Origin: Centrapalus pauciflorus
Lineage: Eukaryota > Streptophyta > Magnoliopsida > Asterales > Asteraceae
Length of the DNA: 64,000 nucleotides
Direction: 5' to 3'
Assembly (NCBI GenBank): GCA_020465985.1
Contig: JAANYP010006955.1
Span: forward strand, 434,001-498,000
Below are positions 47,967-60,016 of this stretch, one piece after another. A program made the position numbers and the translations under genes. Under the pieces are notes generated by a model. The model saw only the letters and a list, made by a program, of their open reading frames with translations. It made no database searches and had not been told where the DNA came from. Position 1 is the first letter of the stretch. Each line of letters opens with the position of its first letter.

Positions 47967-49175
47967 GGGTGTTCATGGATGGTCGGTCACTCGAACCAAA
48001 ATTGCATTTAGGATGGTTAACCAGAGACAATACCGGTTCGAGAATGTTATGAACCTAAACCGAATGAACCGGTTAGACGAAGATCGGTTAACTGTTATTT
48101 TGGTTCATTTATCCGGTTGATTAAACTCCAACATTGTAGTTTCCTAAAAACTTTAAGGGGGCGTTTGTTTCGCGGATTTCTTGGGATTCACTGAGAGTTA
48201 CATTTAAAATCCTGTGTTTGGTTCACAGATTTCAGTAAGGATTTAAAATCCCAGGATTTCATAAATCTCTTCCTTCTTTGTTATTTAAAAACTCAGCCTC
48301 TCCCCTAGGATTTTAAATCCCAGTTACCTTGCATTTTTCAGATTAGCAAATTTATTTTATAAGATAATGCAAATTTTTTCACAAAATCCTGACAAATGCA
48401 AATGTTGCATAATGCAAATCCCAGTGAAAAAAATCTGCGAACCAAACGCCCCCTAAGGGTCCATAAGTCCATTTAGTTGACAGATTTCGTTGAAAACAAG
48501 GATTTTTAGGATACACAGTCAGATCCATTGTTTTCTTATGTTTTCAGTTTTTAATTTTTAAATTTACAAGTAAACTTAAAAACATATTGTTGAGTTTTTC
48601 ATCTTTTGTTTTCAATCTAGTCACCCAAATTAATGTTAAAACGAAGAGTGAAAAATAAAAATGCAAGAAATATATATAACACATCTAAACACATTTTAAT
48701 CTCTAAAATGTGAATTCTTAAAACTATCATGTTTTTAATTTTATAAAAACTCGAAACGGAAATTTCTCGCTTGCTGAACACACCTTAAAAGTTCAAGATG
48801 ATAAAAGCAAGAAATAAAATTATAAATTTATCTTTAAAAGATTGATCGAACATTATATATCTTTAAAACTCCAACAAAAACAGAAAAAATATTCTATAAT
48901 TTTCTAGATTATATTGTTCTAATGCAGTTCTTTTTGTTTCCGATTTAATATTCAATAATTAATGTAGACTAATAAATGAGTCAAAATTTTATTTGATAAT
49001 TGAGATAAATGTTAATATTTATATGCTTAAAAGTTAAAATATGTAAATTCAAACTTTCAGTTATTAGGTTAACCGCCTGTCGTCAAAATTATGAACCTAA
49101 ATTGAAACCGACTGTTTTTTCTAGTTCGGTTTTTTATTGGTTATTGGTTTTGGAATATTTTGAACACCCCCATTT
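47967..49175. mobile_element. hAT-like MITE (GGGGTGTTCA ends) containing a nested Tourist MITE
   Basis: The left end AATTGGGGTGTTCA and the inverse of the right end TGAACACCCCCATT differ by one base. Both subterminal parts are rich in CCGGTT/AACCGG motifs. The target duplication is not clear. A 297-bp MITE is inserted at 48157-48453. Confidence 0.55.
48157..48453. mobile_element. Tourist-like MITE, intact
   Basis: Inverted termini GGGGGCGTTTGTTTCGCGGA and the inverse of TCTGCGAACCAAACGCCCCC are flanked by TAA at 48154-48156 and 48454-48456. It is 297 bp with no coding capacity. This is the most complete member of the family at 39518 and 44192. Confidence 0.85.
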
Positions 49176-50245
49176 TCTAGTTGTTTTTGGTATTTTTTTC
49201 CTTTGCAATGTGCCGTAGTATTTCTTTGTGGTTTGGTGTTTTGTTATTAATCTTTAATAATATCTCCTTTGCCATTCAAAATTTTTTTTTATCAACCTTA
49301 GAAGTTTACTAGGACAGTATGTCTATAGATGTTAACGACTAGTTGTCAAATCAGAAAAAGATTTTATTTCTTTTTTACGTATCAAACCAAACCTAATCAC
49401 ATAACGAAAATAGCTAGCCAGGAAGATTTAATTGAAACCAAACTGATATGATGCAAACAAAGAATGGATGATGTTTTCGTCACAAATATATATTTGTCAA
49501 ATATATATTGTTTTCTATAGTACTTGTTTCTATTTTCTTTCATTTGTTTGGCAAAAATTTGTGATTTGAAAACTATAATCCTAATCTCGTAAATATGTGA
49601 ATTGGCCGGACTTTTGAAGACATCATACAGTCTTTTAATTTAGATCATGCATTACAATTTACAAATAAAGTTGTTGATATATATCTATGGGAAAATTACG
49701 TCAAATAGCTACGTACTTTTGACTTTGCACATATTTATGTAGTATACTATTTTTTGTACACATTATGTTGTCAAACTTTTAAAAATATTTCATTTAGGTA
49801 GTTGTGTGACCTGGAAACCGGAATCAAGAGGTCATCATGCTTACGTGAACAATTTTTTCAAGAAAAATGACATCAAATAGATATATACTTTTAAATTTGT
49901 ACACATTTATGTTGTGTACCTTTCTTTTGTGCACATTTAGTAGTTAAATTATAAAAATATTTCAATTAAGTAGTTGGGTTACCTGAAAATCGATACCAAC
50001 CGGTTAGTATGCTTATGTGGACATATTTTTATAAAAAAAAAAAAAAAACCTAAAATGGTTTATTTTTACTATAAAACTATGAAAAGATTCATAAACAAAG
50101 TATGTATCAAATTGATAAGATATCATTTCATTTTATAACAACTAGTTTATTACCCGCGTATTACGCGGATATTTTCAATGTATATATATAATATATTAAA
50201 TTAAAAGATAAATATATAAATATTATTTTTTTAAACAAAACTATA

Positions 50246-50309
<64 letters not shown>

Positions 50310-50513
50310 TTGAGGTTCAATTGAGAACTTTTATGCATCGGGGCACCTCGAGGCACTTTTGTGCATCGGATAATCCACCAAGGGTGCACAAAGGGCATTT
50401 AGGGAAAACTAAATACATGATAATTAATTTATTTCTAAAAATCATTAAATGATAATTAGGAGTTACATTTTCAATTAAAATCTCATATTAACTACATTCC
50501 TCATTTTCCTCCT

Positions 50514-50515
50514 CC

Positions 50516-50550
<35 letters not shown>
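50514..50550. repeat. (TC)n tract
   Basis: CTCTCT run of about 35 bases just before the tandem array. Confidence 0.9.
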
Positions 50551-50555
<5 letters not shown>

Positions 50556-50579
50556 AATCGTGTTCTTCATGATTTTCTT

Positions 50580-50975
50580 AGTGATAATGATTTGAAGACG
50601 AAGAATAACGATGAACAACGATGATGATGAACATGAACAAGAGAGGTAACCGATGATAATTATGAAGAACATGATGCATAGATGGATGATGAACGATGAA
50701 TAATGATAATGCATAGATGGATGATGAACAATGACAATGCATAGATGGATGATAAACGATGAACAACCAAAAAATGATGATGCATAAATGGACGATGAAC
50801 AATGACGATGCATAGATGAATGATGAACAAGTTGAACATGATGCATAGCTCAATGAAGAATATGAACGACATAAAAGAATGATGAACAAGTTGAACACGA
50901 TGTATAAATGAATTTTTGTAATTTTTTTGTTAAATGCGTCTTTTTTTAACATGATGCATAGATAAACAAGATTAA
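50580..50975. repeat. Imperfect tandem array, ATGATGCATAGATGGATGAT-type units
   Basis: Roughly 30-bp units mixing GATGAACAATGA and ATGCATAGATGG are repeated about ten times with variation. On the minus strand they give open His/Ser-rich frames (MHHVQLVHHSS, SIYASS) in all three phases. These are repeat artefacts, not genes. Confidence 0.75.
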
Positions 50976-51280
50976 CGATGAAATGCATCGATATCCATCA
51001 TCTTTTTTTGAATTTGTGTAATTTTTGTTAAATTTGGAAATGTATCAATTGAATTTATTTGACATTTATTATTTGATTATTTGTTGAAATATTAAATTTA
51101 ATTAGGTATGCACATTCCCCAAAATGTCATTCCTTGTTTGTTCCTATAATGCACAAGTTGCATAAAATTGTCCAACTATTTACCCTTTTGTCATTAATCT
51201 AATCCATACAATTTTTTGATCTACTGGTTGATATGGGTTCTTTTGTATCTCGATGCATAAAAGTTCTCAATTGAACTTCC

Positions 51281-51327
<47 letters not shown>

Positions 51328-52759
51328 AATTATTTGCTTATATTTTTTAAACTTTTATTATATTATACTACAATTAATAAGTTAGTAGAGTATTAGATTT
51401 TGTTTGATTTGATTTGAATTTAAAATTAGATTATATTAGATTTGGATAGAATTCAATTAAATTTCTTTATTATTTTTAAAACTCATAAATGTCACGTATC
51501 GATTCATTGTGGTGACACGTGACTTCACAAGAAAAGAGTATAGTTACTCTTTTAATAGTATAGATAGATTATAGATATATAGATTAGCTAGATTATTAAG
51601 TGTACTATCTATATCAATTCATATTTTCATACAAATTTTTTAGAATTGATAATTTCTTATAATTGCAACTTTTGTAGAATATTTATGAATGAAAACATAT
51701 GAAATATATGAAGGAATAATTGTATCTAATTTGTCAACATTTTATACTTAATATGATTTAACTAAAAAAGTTATGTTATATTAATAAATAAATATTTGTT
51801 TTAAGATATAAATTATACAAAATTACTACAATTATTATATGCATGTTTCGAATTTAAAGACAATATATATGTTTTAGTTATTAGCAATCTATTGGTTAAT
51901 TGCTTTTAATATAATAAATTGAAGTGATTAATGTAAGGAAATAAATTAGGAAAGACTAGTATAAAAGGTTATTTATATATTTTTTAGTTATTGATTTTAA
52001 TTAGGAAAGAAAGATAAAATGACATAGGTATAATTATTTATTTTAATTAAGGGTATAAGAGACATTTCATAAATAATTATGAGTTGTCATTAATCTGGAC
52101 CATTGATTTCTTTCCATCCAATGGTCCAGAAACTCCAAGTGGTTTTCTTATTTTATATAGTATAGATATATTAGAGCATTAATTTTCAAATCCTAAACGT
52201 GATATCTGTCAAGTGGATTTGATACATAAAGTGCTTAGGAGTCATTTATATAAGGAAAAAAAAATAAGTAACATCATTTTTTTTTTAATTTTATGTCATT
52301 AAACATGTCAACATAAGTGTAGTAAACGGTTGCTATGGATTTTCAGGTAACCCAACTACCTAATTGAAACAGTTTTAAAAGTTTGACTACTAAATGTGCA
52401 AAAAAGAAAAATACACAACATAAATGTGTACAAACTTAAAAGTATATAACTATTTGATGTCATTTTTCTTGAAATAACTGTCCACATAAACATGGTGACC
52501 GGTTGGTGCCGGTTTCCAGGGTTACCCAACTACCTATTTGAAACATTTTCAAAAGTTTGACTACCAAATGTGCACAAAAAATACAATACATAAATGTGTA
52601 CAATTTCAAATGTACATAGCTATTTGACGCTATTTTTCTGGATTTTTCTGTTCTGCTTGATTTGGTTCTAGTTGAAGCTTCAACCCTTCTGACAACTGTT
52701 GCTTTTCATCTTGCAAGCAGCAAGCTTCATATATATTACGAGTTTTAATAACTGTTTAA

Positions 52760-53040
52760 AAACTAACATGTTTTCACATTTCTTGTGTTTTTGTCCCGCC
52801 ATGTTATTTTTTCCTATAAAAACATCAAAGTATTTTTTTCTTTTTGGTTTAGTGAAATTTGGACATTAGACCCCGGTTATATTTGTGAACCGGGTTTTTA
52901 AAAACTGAAAAATCGGGTTTTATTGTCCAAATTTCATTAAACCAAAAAGAAAATAATTAAGTTGAGGACTTTTATGAAAAAAAATAACATGAAGGGACGA
53001 AAACGCAAAAAAAACATGAAAACATATTGATTTTCGTAAT
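52760..53040. mobile_element. Palindromic foldback MITE, copy
   Basis: The left arm (AACATGTTTTCACATTTCTT, GTCCCGCCATGTTATTTTTT, TTGGTTTAGTGAAATTTGG) is inverted in the right arm (CCAAATTTCATTAAACCAA, AATAACATGAAGGGACGAAA). The spacer is about 60 bases. Confidence 0.8.
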
Positions 53041-53445
53041 AAACAAAATTAAGCCATTTGGATTTTGGATGGACCGTAGCATGTGGATATATATATTAGA
53101 TAGAATGTTTGTTTTATGGTAATATTAAAAAGATCACATTATCATTTCATACTACATATAAGTAAATTAGGGTATGAACCTACGTATTACGTGAATAATT
53201 TTTAATAAATAGTTTGTTAGATTCATATAATGTTAATTCTTATAAAAAAAGTAAAATAAAAATATAATTATTTTTCATATATATTATTTATCCATCTTTC
53301 TAAATATTAATGAATAGTAGTTACTTTTTTAACATTCTTATAAATTTTTTATTTCTAAATTTATATATATATATTTACTGATATAATTTGAAAATTTAAT
53401 TTCACGTAAAACGTAATGTTTATATATATGATAATAAATAAAAGA

Positions 53446-53751
53446 GTTTATTATGAAAAAACCAACAGGTTTTCATATTTTTTGCGTTTTCGTCTCACGG
53501 TTATATTTTTTTCCATAGAAGTCCTCAAGTTAATATTTTTATTTTTTGGTTTAGTAAAATTTAAAATATCAGGATCCGATTTTCAGTTTTTAAAAATCCG
53601 GTTTAGTAATTATAACTAGGTTCTAATGTCAAAGTTTCACTAAACCAAAAAGAAAAAAAATTAACTTGAGTACTTTTATGAAAAAAATATCATGGATGGA
53701 CGAAAACGTAAAAAACATGAAAATTTATTGGTTTTTTTTCATAATAAATCC
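53446..53751. mobile_element. Palindromic foldback MITE, complete copy
   Basis: It begins GTTTATTATGAAAAAACCAA and ends TTTTTTTTCATAATAAATC; the arms share TTTTGCGTTTTCGTC and GGTTTAGTNAAATTT blocks. It lies only 400 bp from the previous copy in the same arrangement. Confidence 0.8.
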
Positions 53752-53764
53752 TAAATAAAGTGTT

Positions 53765-54060
53765 ATGAAATATGATTTTATTAGTACTCTATTATGTTTA
53801 CTTTTTAATATTTAATATTGTTTATATGGTTTGTATTTATTTTTAATATATGTTAATATGTTTATAAACAAATAATATATTTTTTTAATTAGAAATATAG
53901 ATAAGTACACGTAAGATATTATTTGGATATAGATTTAAATTTTATCTGTAATTTAAAGATATAATAAATAATAAATTGTATTTATCTTTTTATATTTATT
54001 AATCTTTATAGATATTAGAAATAATGAATTATATTTATTTTTTTATTTTATTTTAAAAAT
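53765..54060. repeat. AT-rich dispersed repeat, inverted relative to 16500-16800
   Basis: TTATGTTTACTTTTTAATAT, TAATTAGAAATATAGATAAG and GGATATAGATTTAAATTTTA have inverse counterparts at 16500-16800. A hairpin with CTAA end near 53167-53190 (minus strand) suggests it may be a decayed Helitron. Confidence 0.45.
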
Positions 54061-57000
54061 AATAATGTGCAATTATTTCTTTAGGTGGAACCTGATGATG
54101 CAGTTAATTAATAATACATACAATTAACTTTTAAATATTTATTAAATAACGTAACATTAACAACCAAACATATCGATTACACCCTAATTCTACCTTAGGG
54201 GTATGCTTTATAAAACGACTCTATCAGAGCATGATTGATGAAATTAACACTTCATAGCACTACTACTAATTTAGCGCACTTCTAAGTTCTAACCTATAAA
54301 GCCAAGTCTCTACGCACCCATGACCCATATATACTTTCTTTCAACATCAATTTGAAATTAAGTTTCATATTTGATGTTATTACATGTTAACGTACCTGTA
54401 ATCAAAATACATTTAAATTTTAAGGCCTATTTATACATTTTATATATATTTTATTTCAGTACGAATTATAATCTATAACGTCTTTGAGCCTTTCGATAAT
54501 CAATTTCCATAAACTAAATAATTGAAATGGAGCCAAATTCAATTTTTACAAGTTGACATGGTAAAACACATATTTCAAATAGAAGAAAACAAGTTATTAT
54601 ATATAATCAAAATCAAAATTTTGAAAAAGTTTTAGGGCCAATGTTAAATATGAACTGAAATTTTAAACTAAAATAAAATTGTTCATAATTCACCTCACAT
54701 ATCCTCTGATTATTTTTTTAGCAATAATAATGACCTTTGGTTATTCAATTTGAAAATAAGTATGTGTACCGTGTACGTACTAGGTTCATGTAATTCTGGA
54801 GGAATCGATCTATTGAATTGTAATTAAAATTTCATTCTATAATCTGTCCTAAGAGGTTTAAATGAAGGAATAAAAATTCATTTTGGCAAAAAAAAAAAAT
54901 AACTTCCACGTTTGAATCTATTTTCTTAATGGAATATCAAAATTTCTCATTTCATTCAGACTAAAGCACATTTATCGACTTTTTAACCCTAAAAAAAAGG
55001 CTCCTTCCCTCCATCGTTTTCATCCGCTCCACAATCATACTAGCCACATCCTCTCTCTCTCTCTCTAACTGGCACTGCACTTGTTGTCTCTTTCTCTTAA
55101 TCAGCACTAATTGTCTTTATCCCCTCCACAACCTAACCAGGTGTATATTGATTCCTTCAACCTCCTTTGTAAATTTGCTTCTATTCTTTCTGCTTTTGAT
55201 TTCAATTTCTTCATTTCTCTTTGATTTCTATGGTTTCTATTTCATCGATCTGGTTTTTTTTTTTTTTACTTCAATTAATGCAACAAATCGTAAGCAATGT
55301 CTGATTTGATGTGGATTATTCCATATTTCCTAATTTTAATATTTAGTTTTATGAACAAGCCAAAAAAAAAATACAATTACATAAATTTAGTACATGAAAA
55401 CTTCAATTATTTCAATATTTCATTTTTATTTCATAACATAAATATTACGCATCAATATTGCATCATTTTCTTTTTTAAATTTTAAATTAACTATTGCAAG
55501 TTTCATTTAATCATATATATTTCGAAAATAACTTTGATTAATCTATTTTTATCTGAAATTAATTTTCACTTTATAACAATTTTTAAAATAATGTCATTTA
55601 AAAATAAAACGTGTATATATTCTTATGCTATAAATTTCGTAACTATATTTTATAAAATTTAATAATCTTTCTTTACACGAGTGACACTAATATTTTACTA
55701 TATCTTTTATATATTTTATAAATTATTTATTTATTATATATTACCCATCTGATTACAGAGATAGTAACCGGCTAACTGCTACGTTTTAAAGGTGTTTTGT
55801 TTTGCGTTATAATAGTGATTATTTAATTATTGTGTTACATTATTACAATAATATAAACAATTAGTTTAAAGTGTTTGGATGCATTCATTAATAAGTGATT
55901 ATTTTCGTTTAGAATTAATTTTACCACACTTTTTTTAAGTTAAAAAAATATAGTTTATTTGTTTAATAAATGATTATTTGATCATTTTACAAGTTAAAAC
56001 GCAAATATACAAACACTTTAAAAACTGGTTATTTGATAATTGTGATAGCAAATAGCAAAAACTAAATCAAAAACTAAATAGTAGTTAGTGACCTGCAAAC
56101 TTGTTTAGAAGGTCACCAACAACTTTTCAGTTATCAAAAATAGTAACAACTTTTCGTATTTTTATCAATAACAGTAACATATCAAATTGAACCTAACCTT
56201 ATATTTTTAAGTTATTCATAATCTTTTTTGTTAAAAAAAACTAAAAAATGAATGAGTCGTAGTTTTTGTCATTCAGAATACCTAAACACGTGAATGAATT
56301 GTAGTACTTTTCATTTGTATAGATTACAAAACTAAATAATTTGAATAGCTTTTTAATTCCAAACAAAAAGAAATACGAACCATACCATTTTTCAGTTTTT
56401 CCAAACAAAAAAAGATGAACTATTCTGGTTATTTAATTTTATCAATCTAAATGTGTTGTATTTTTTTATTTGAAAAATTAAAAATCAAAATGGGTTGCAA
56501 TATTTTCATTCAGAAAAACTATAAACCGGTTTTTACATTCGTTGTTAAAAACACAAAAATAAATGGGTTGCAATTATTTTGTTAGAAAAAACAAAAAATC
56601 AGATTGGTTTACAAGTTTTTTGTAAACAAAAATCTCAAACATGAATGTGTCGTAGTTTTCATTCGGGAAAGCTAAAACTTGAACGGGTTGTAATCCGTTT
56701 CGTCTGAAATTTATTAAAAAGTCAAACAGTTTATAGTTTTTTATTTCAAATGAAAAGTTTTGCGACCCATTCATTTTTTTAGTTTTTTCAAAATATATGT
56801 TAAAAAATTTATAAGGTTACAAAAAATAAAAATTATAACTAAAAATATTTAATGAAATTAAAAAAATAGTTACTAAAGATAGCAATAATATAATTAAGTA
56901 AAATTTAAGTTCATAAATAATAATAGAAAACTAAAAACTAAAATTTATTATAAAATTTCACAACAAAATGTGAAACATAAATTGGGTTTATTTTGGAAAT

Positions 57001-58489
57001 ATGTTTAATTTGATACGTTACTATTATTGACAAAAATATAAAAATATGTTATCATTTTTTATATCTGAAAAGTTGGTGACCTGCTAAACAGGTTTACATG
57101 TCACCAATTACTATTATTGATTGAACACTAAAAAGTTGTTATTATAAACGATATAAAAATACAAAAGTCAATGTTATTAATGATAAAAAAATAAATAATG
57201 TTACTATTAATGATAAAAATGACAAAAGCATTAGCCCTATTTTTAAATATTAAAGGGATTAAATCTTAATGTATTTTTATAATTTATAAATTTGTATTTT
57301 TAACTTAAAATGTAAATTACTTATTTATATTGTAAATAATATAATTAATGCAATTATATACGTTTTTATTGTATTTACGTGTATTGACAATTACTCATTT
57401 GTATTCAAAATGTTGCTACAAAATACAGATTATAGAAATAATTAAGTATTATATGCATATGTTTTTTTTTGATAAATTTACAAGTTTAAAACATAAAATC
57501 AAAAATTTAAAAAATGATTATTTGATAATTATGATAACAAACAATAAAAGTTAAGCAAAAAAAAAAAAAAATCACATCACTTTTTGTTACAACTATTATC
57601 ATATCATTATTTTAAATCATTGTAGCACTTTTTGATAATATAAATCAAACACCTCCTAAAGAATGTTTAATGAACCGATGAACACCATATTTCCTTATTT
57701 GCTCCATTTCTCTATTTTTCTTTGTATTGCTAAATCTTATTTTAAAACACAAGGCAAATAAAAATAGAAAAAGAAAAAAAAAAACTTGTTCTAAGTCCGA
57801 TCATGTTAAACATTTGTTACTGCTACAATAACAATATAACACGTGTAGTATTCACTACATATATAATTACCACAATAACAATCGTACAAGATATAGGGAT
57901 GTTTAAATTTGGTATCTGAATTTTCATATGTATGGTAGATTACTCTACAATCGATTTTAGATATCGGACAAAAATGAAATTCATGTTTTTATTTATAAAG
58001 GAAATTTTCAAAAAAAATATATCTAAGAAGCATATCCATATATTCAAATACATATTATTAGAAAAATACATTCCTCTATAAAAAGGATAAAAAAAAATGA
58101 CATAAAACTAAAATGGCCGATACAATTATTGAGTAACAACTAACAAGTATATAAAATTAGTTTAAACCTTAAGAGTATATTTCAAATCAATATGAATATT
58201 CAATATTAGTCCATATAAAAAAAAATAAAGATAAAACAAAATTTTTTGGTTGAATTTCGAATATGTAAAGTTTAGGATGATTTCGAGTGAAAATTATCGA
58301 ATGGGTTGTTAGGCTACGCCCCAATAAGGTGAGTCCACGTCGACAATATGAAAAGTCCCGCCATTTGCATGCTGTTACTGTTACGAGCAGTCCGTTTTGA
58401 ACAAACCGAATGACTTCATTCATCGCCAACTTTCAAAATCATTCTGATTCTGATACAAATCACCAATCACAAACTTTCCTTCTCCATTA
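54061..58489. other. Gene-poor AT-rich region
   Basis: 54990-55140 resembles a 5' leader (CT-rich, ending CCAG|gtgtat), but no coding exon follows. Two runs of CAATTTTTT/TTGCAA-type degenerate repeats lie at 56050-57100. The immediate upstream part (58320-58490) is less AT-rich and is the likely promoter of the next gene. Confidence 0.4.
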
Positions 58490-60016
58490 TAACAATGATT
58501 CTTTCATCATTCTGCAAAATGAGACTTCGATCGTCTTAGATCTGCTGATAATTTGGAGAGTTAGATTTTCGATAGCATTCAATTGGTACTCTTTCTCTTC
58601 ATCCATCTTATTTACATAATCGTCTTTCTTTTCGTGAAACATCTGTATCTTGGTTCATCTTTTCAAGATTTTAGTTACACTTTGTTGAATACGATACCTC
58701 TGTTCATTAATTATTACTCTATTTGGATAATCAGATTATTATATATGTTCGATTCATCTCTGTTTTAACAGTATATGTCTTAATTTTGTGAGTTTGAGTT
58801 GTGCTTGCCCCTGTTCTTGCTTCCTGCGTCTGTTTGCTTCTTGGATCTGCTACATGGCTATTGAACTTTTATTAAGAATCAGTAGCTTCTTCTAATTCGC
58901 GTTTGTATTAGTTTAAGAAGATGTTCATGAAGATTTACTATTCGTATATTTACACTTTGATTTCTTTTCGCATTTCTATTTGTATGCTTTGATTCGTACA
59001 TTCTGTAAATCTTTTGGGAGATTTTCTACTACATTGCATAACTATCTGGCTGTTTAATTTCATGACTCTGGTTTTGCATCCAATATGATTTATATTTTCG
59101 AGATTCTAGTTATATTTTAGTTTCTGGGGGCTCTCTGCAAATAGTTGTGTCTTTGCACTGTTTGTTTGGATCATCATTCCCTTTTCTGTTTACAACTTAA
59201 TGTTATTTCCTCACTGCTGCTATGCTTTGATCTTTTGGAACTCTTTAATTATTTTTGAAATGGTTTATCTGGAAACTATCTTGAACATTCTGTCCATTCA
59301 TAATGATATCATTTCCCCTGAATTGGGTTCAAGATGAGTGGTCTTCCTCATTTTCATGGCTTTATGATTTTCAGATTCTGTTAAATGCTTGTGACACATT
59401 ACTCATTTACTTGGACATTCAGATTCTGCACTTTGCATTATTTTATCTTAGTACTCTATACCCTGTAAACATTACTTTTTGATGTATTGTTATTGGGTTG
59501 CCACTTCTCAACTTTGTAAGGTTTCTTTGATCATTCGAAAGAGACTGCTTCATCAGATGCTTAATATGTCATTTGACATTTTGATTATTTTCTAAATCTA
59601 GTTTCTATCCTTTGATTTGAATTTCCTCGACCTAAAAGCAATAGTCAATTGATTAAGGATTTCTTTCAATCTTAAGTTGTCCTCATGTTGAATCTTGAAA
59701 GTAGAAATCCTTCTAAGGCTATGGAGTATTGCAACGGTAATGTAAATCCTTCCTTTATGAGTTGCTTCACCTGTTTCTAGTATTGATGGAACATACATAC
59801 ACTTAATACAACCCAAATATTATATTTTTCATATTTAGGTTCGCATTAAAGTATGCATCGAAACAGGTTTGGTTTTCTTTAATGTCTTATGATCAGTGGT
59901 GCTTTTTTCAGCAACTTTTCTGGTTCAAGCTGTTTGTAATCAACAGAGAGTTGAATACATTGGGTTAACACTAGCTTTGAGATCTTGAGCTTAAATAAAC
60001 GTACGTGTTGAAGAAA
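58490..60016 (+). other. Probable 5' leader and 5' UTR intron of the gene at 60017
   Basis: 58440-58585 looks like a leader. From about 58590 to 59908 the sequence is T-rich and stop-filled, like an intron, ending at TTTTTTCAG. A leader of about 100 bases then precedes the ATG. The exact donor is not certain. Confidence 0.45.

Larger units (their letters stand above)
50307..51284. mobile_element. TIR element inserted in a (TA)n tract within the Helitron
   Basis: Both ends carry an inverted 26-bp perfect core, starting GTTCAATTGAGAAC and ending ATGCATCG. (TA)n flanks both sides (about 50241-50306 and 51285-51322). The superfamily is uncertain because any TA-type duplication is hidden in the microsatellite. 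Apart from a CT tract and a short tandem array it is empty. Confidence 0.65.
50142..52166 (-). mobile_element. Non-autonomous Helitron
   Basis: On the minus strand the 5' end is A|TCTATACTATATAAAATA (52166 inward). The 3' end is a hairpin, CCGCGTAATACGCGG, followed by GTAATAAACTAG|T, ending at 50142. TC start, hairpin, CTAG end and an A|T host site are the Helitron hallmarks. No Rep/helicase gene is present. Its interior contains a further element and (TA)n runs. Confidence 0.78.
49689..52641. mobile_element. Foldback element with duplicated terminal units, host of a nested Helitron
   Basis: The left arm has two tandem units of about 165 bp (49691-49855 and 49856-50035), each with TCAAATAG, GTACACATTTATG and TAGTTG...ACCTG blocks. 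The right arm carries the same two units inverted and in mirrored order (about 52307-52472 and 52473-52641). Target duplication not resolved. The centre was later filled by the Helitron at 50142-52166. Confidence 0.65.

Noticed and set aside
50580..50975. CRISPR-like array of repeats and spacers
   Set aside because: Units are continuous and degenerate with no unique spacers, and the genome is a plant.
50475..50988. Three overlapping minus-strand ORFs, His/Ser-rich
   Set aside because: Frames of an imperfect tandem array inside a transposon, with no start context or family signature.
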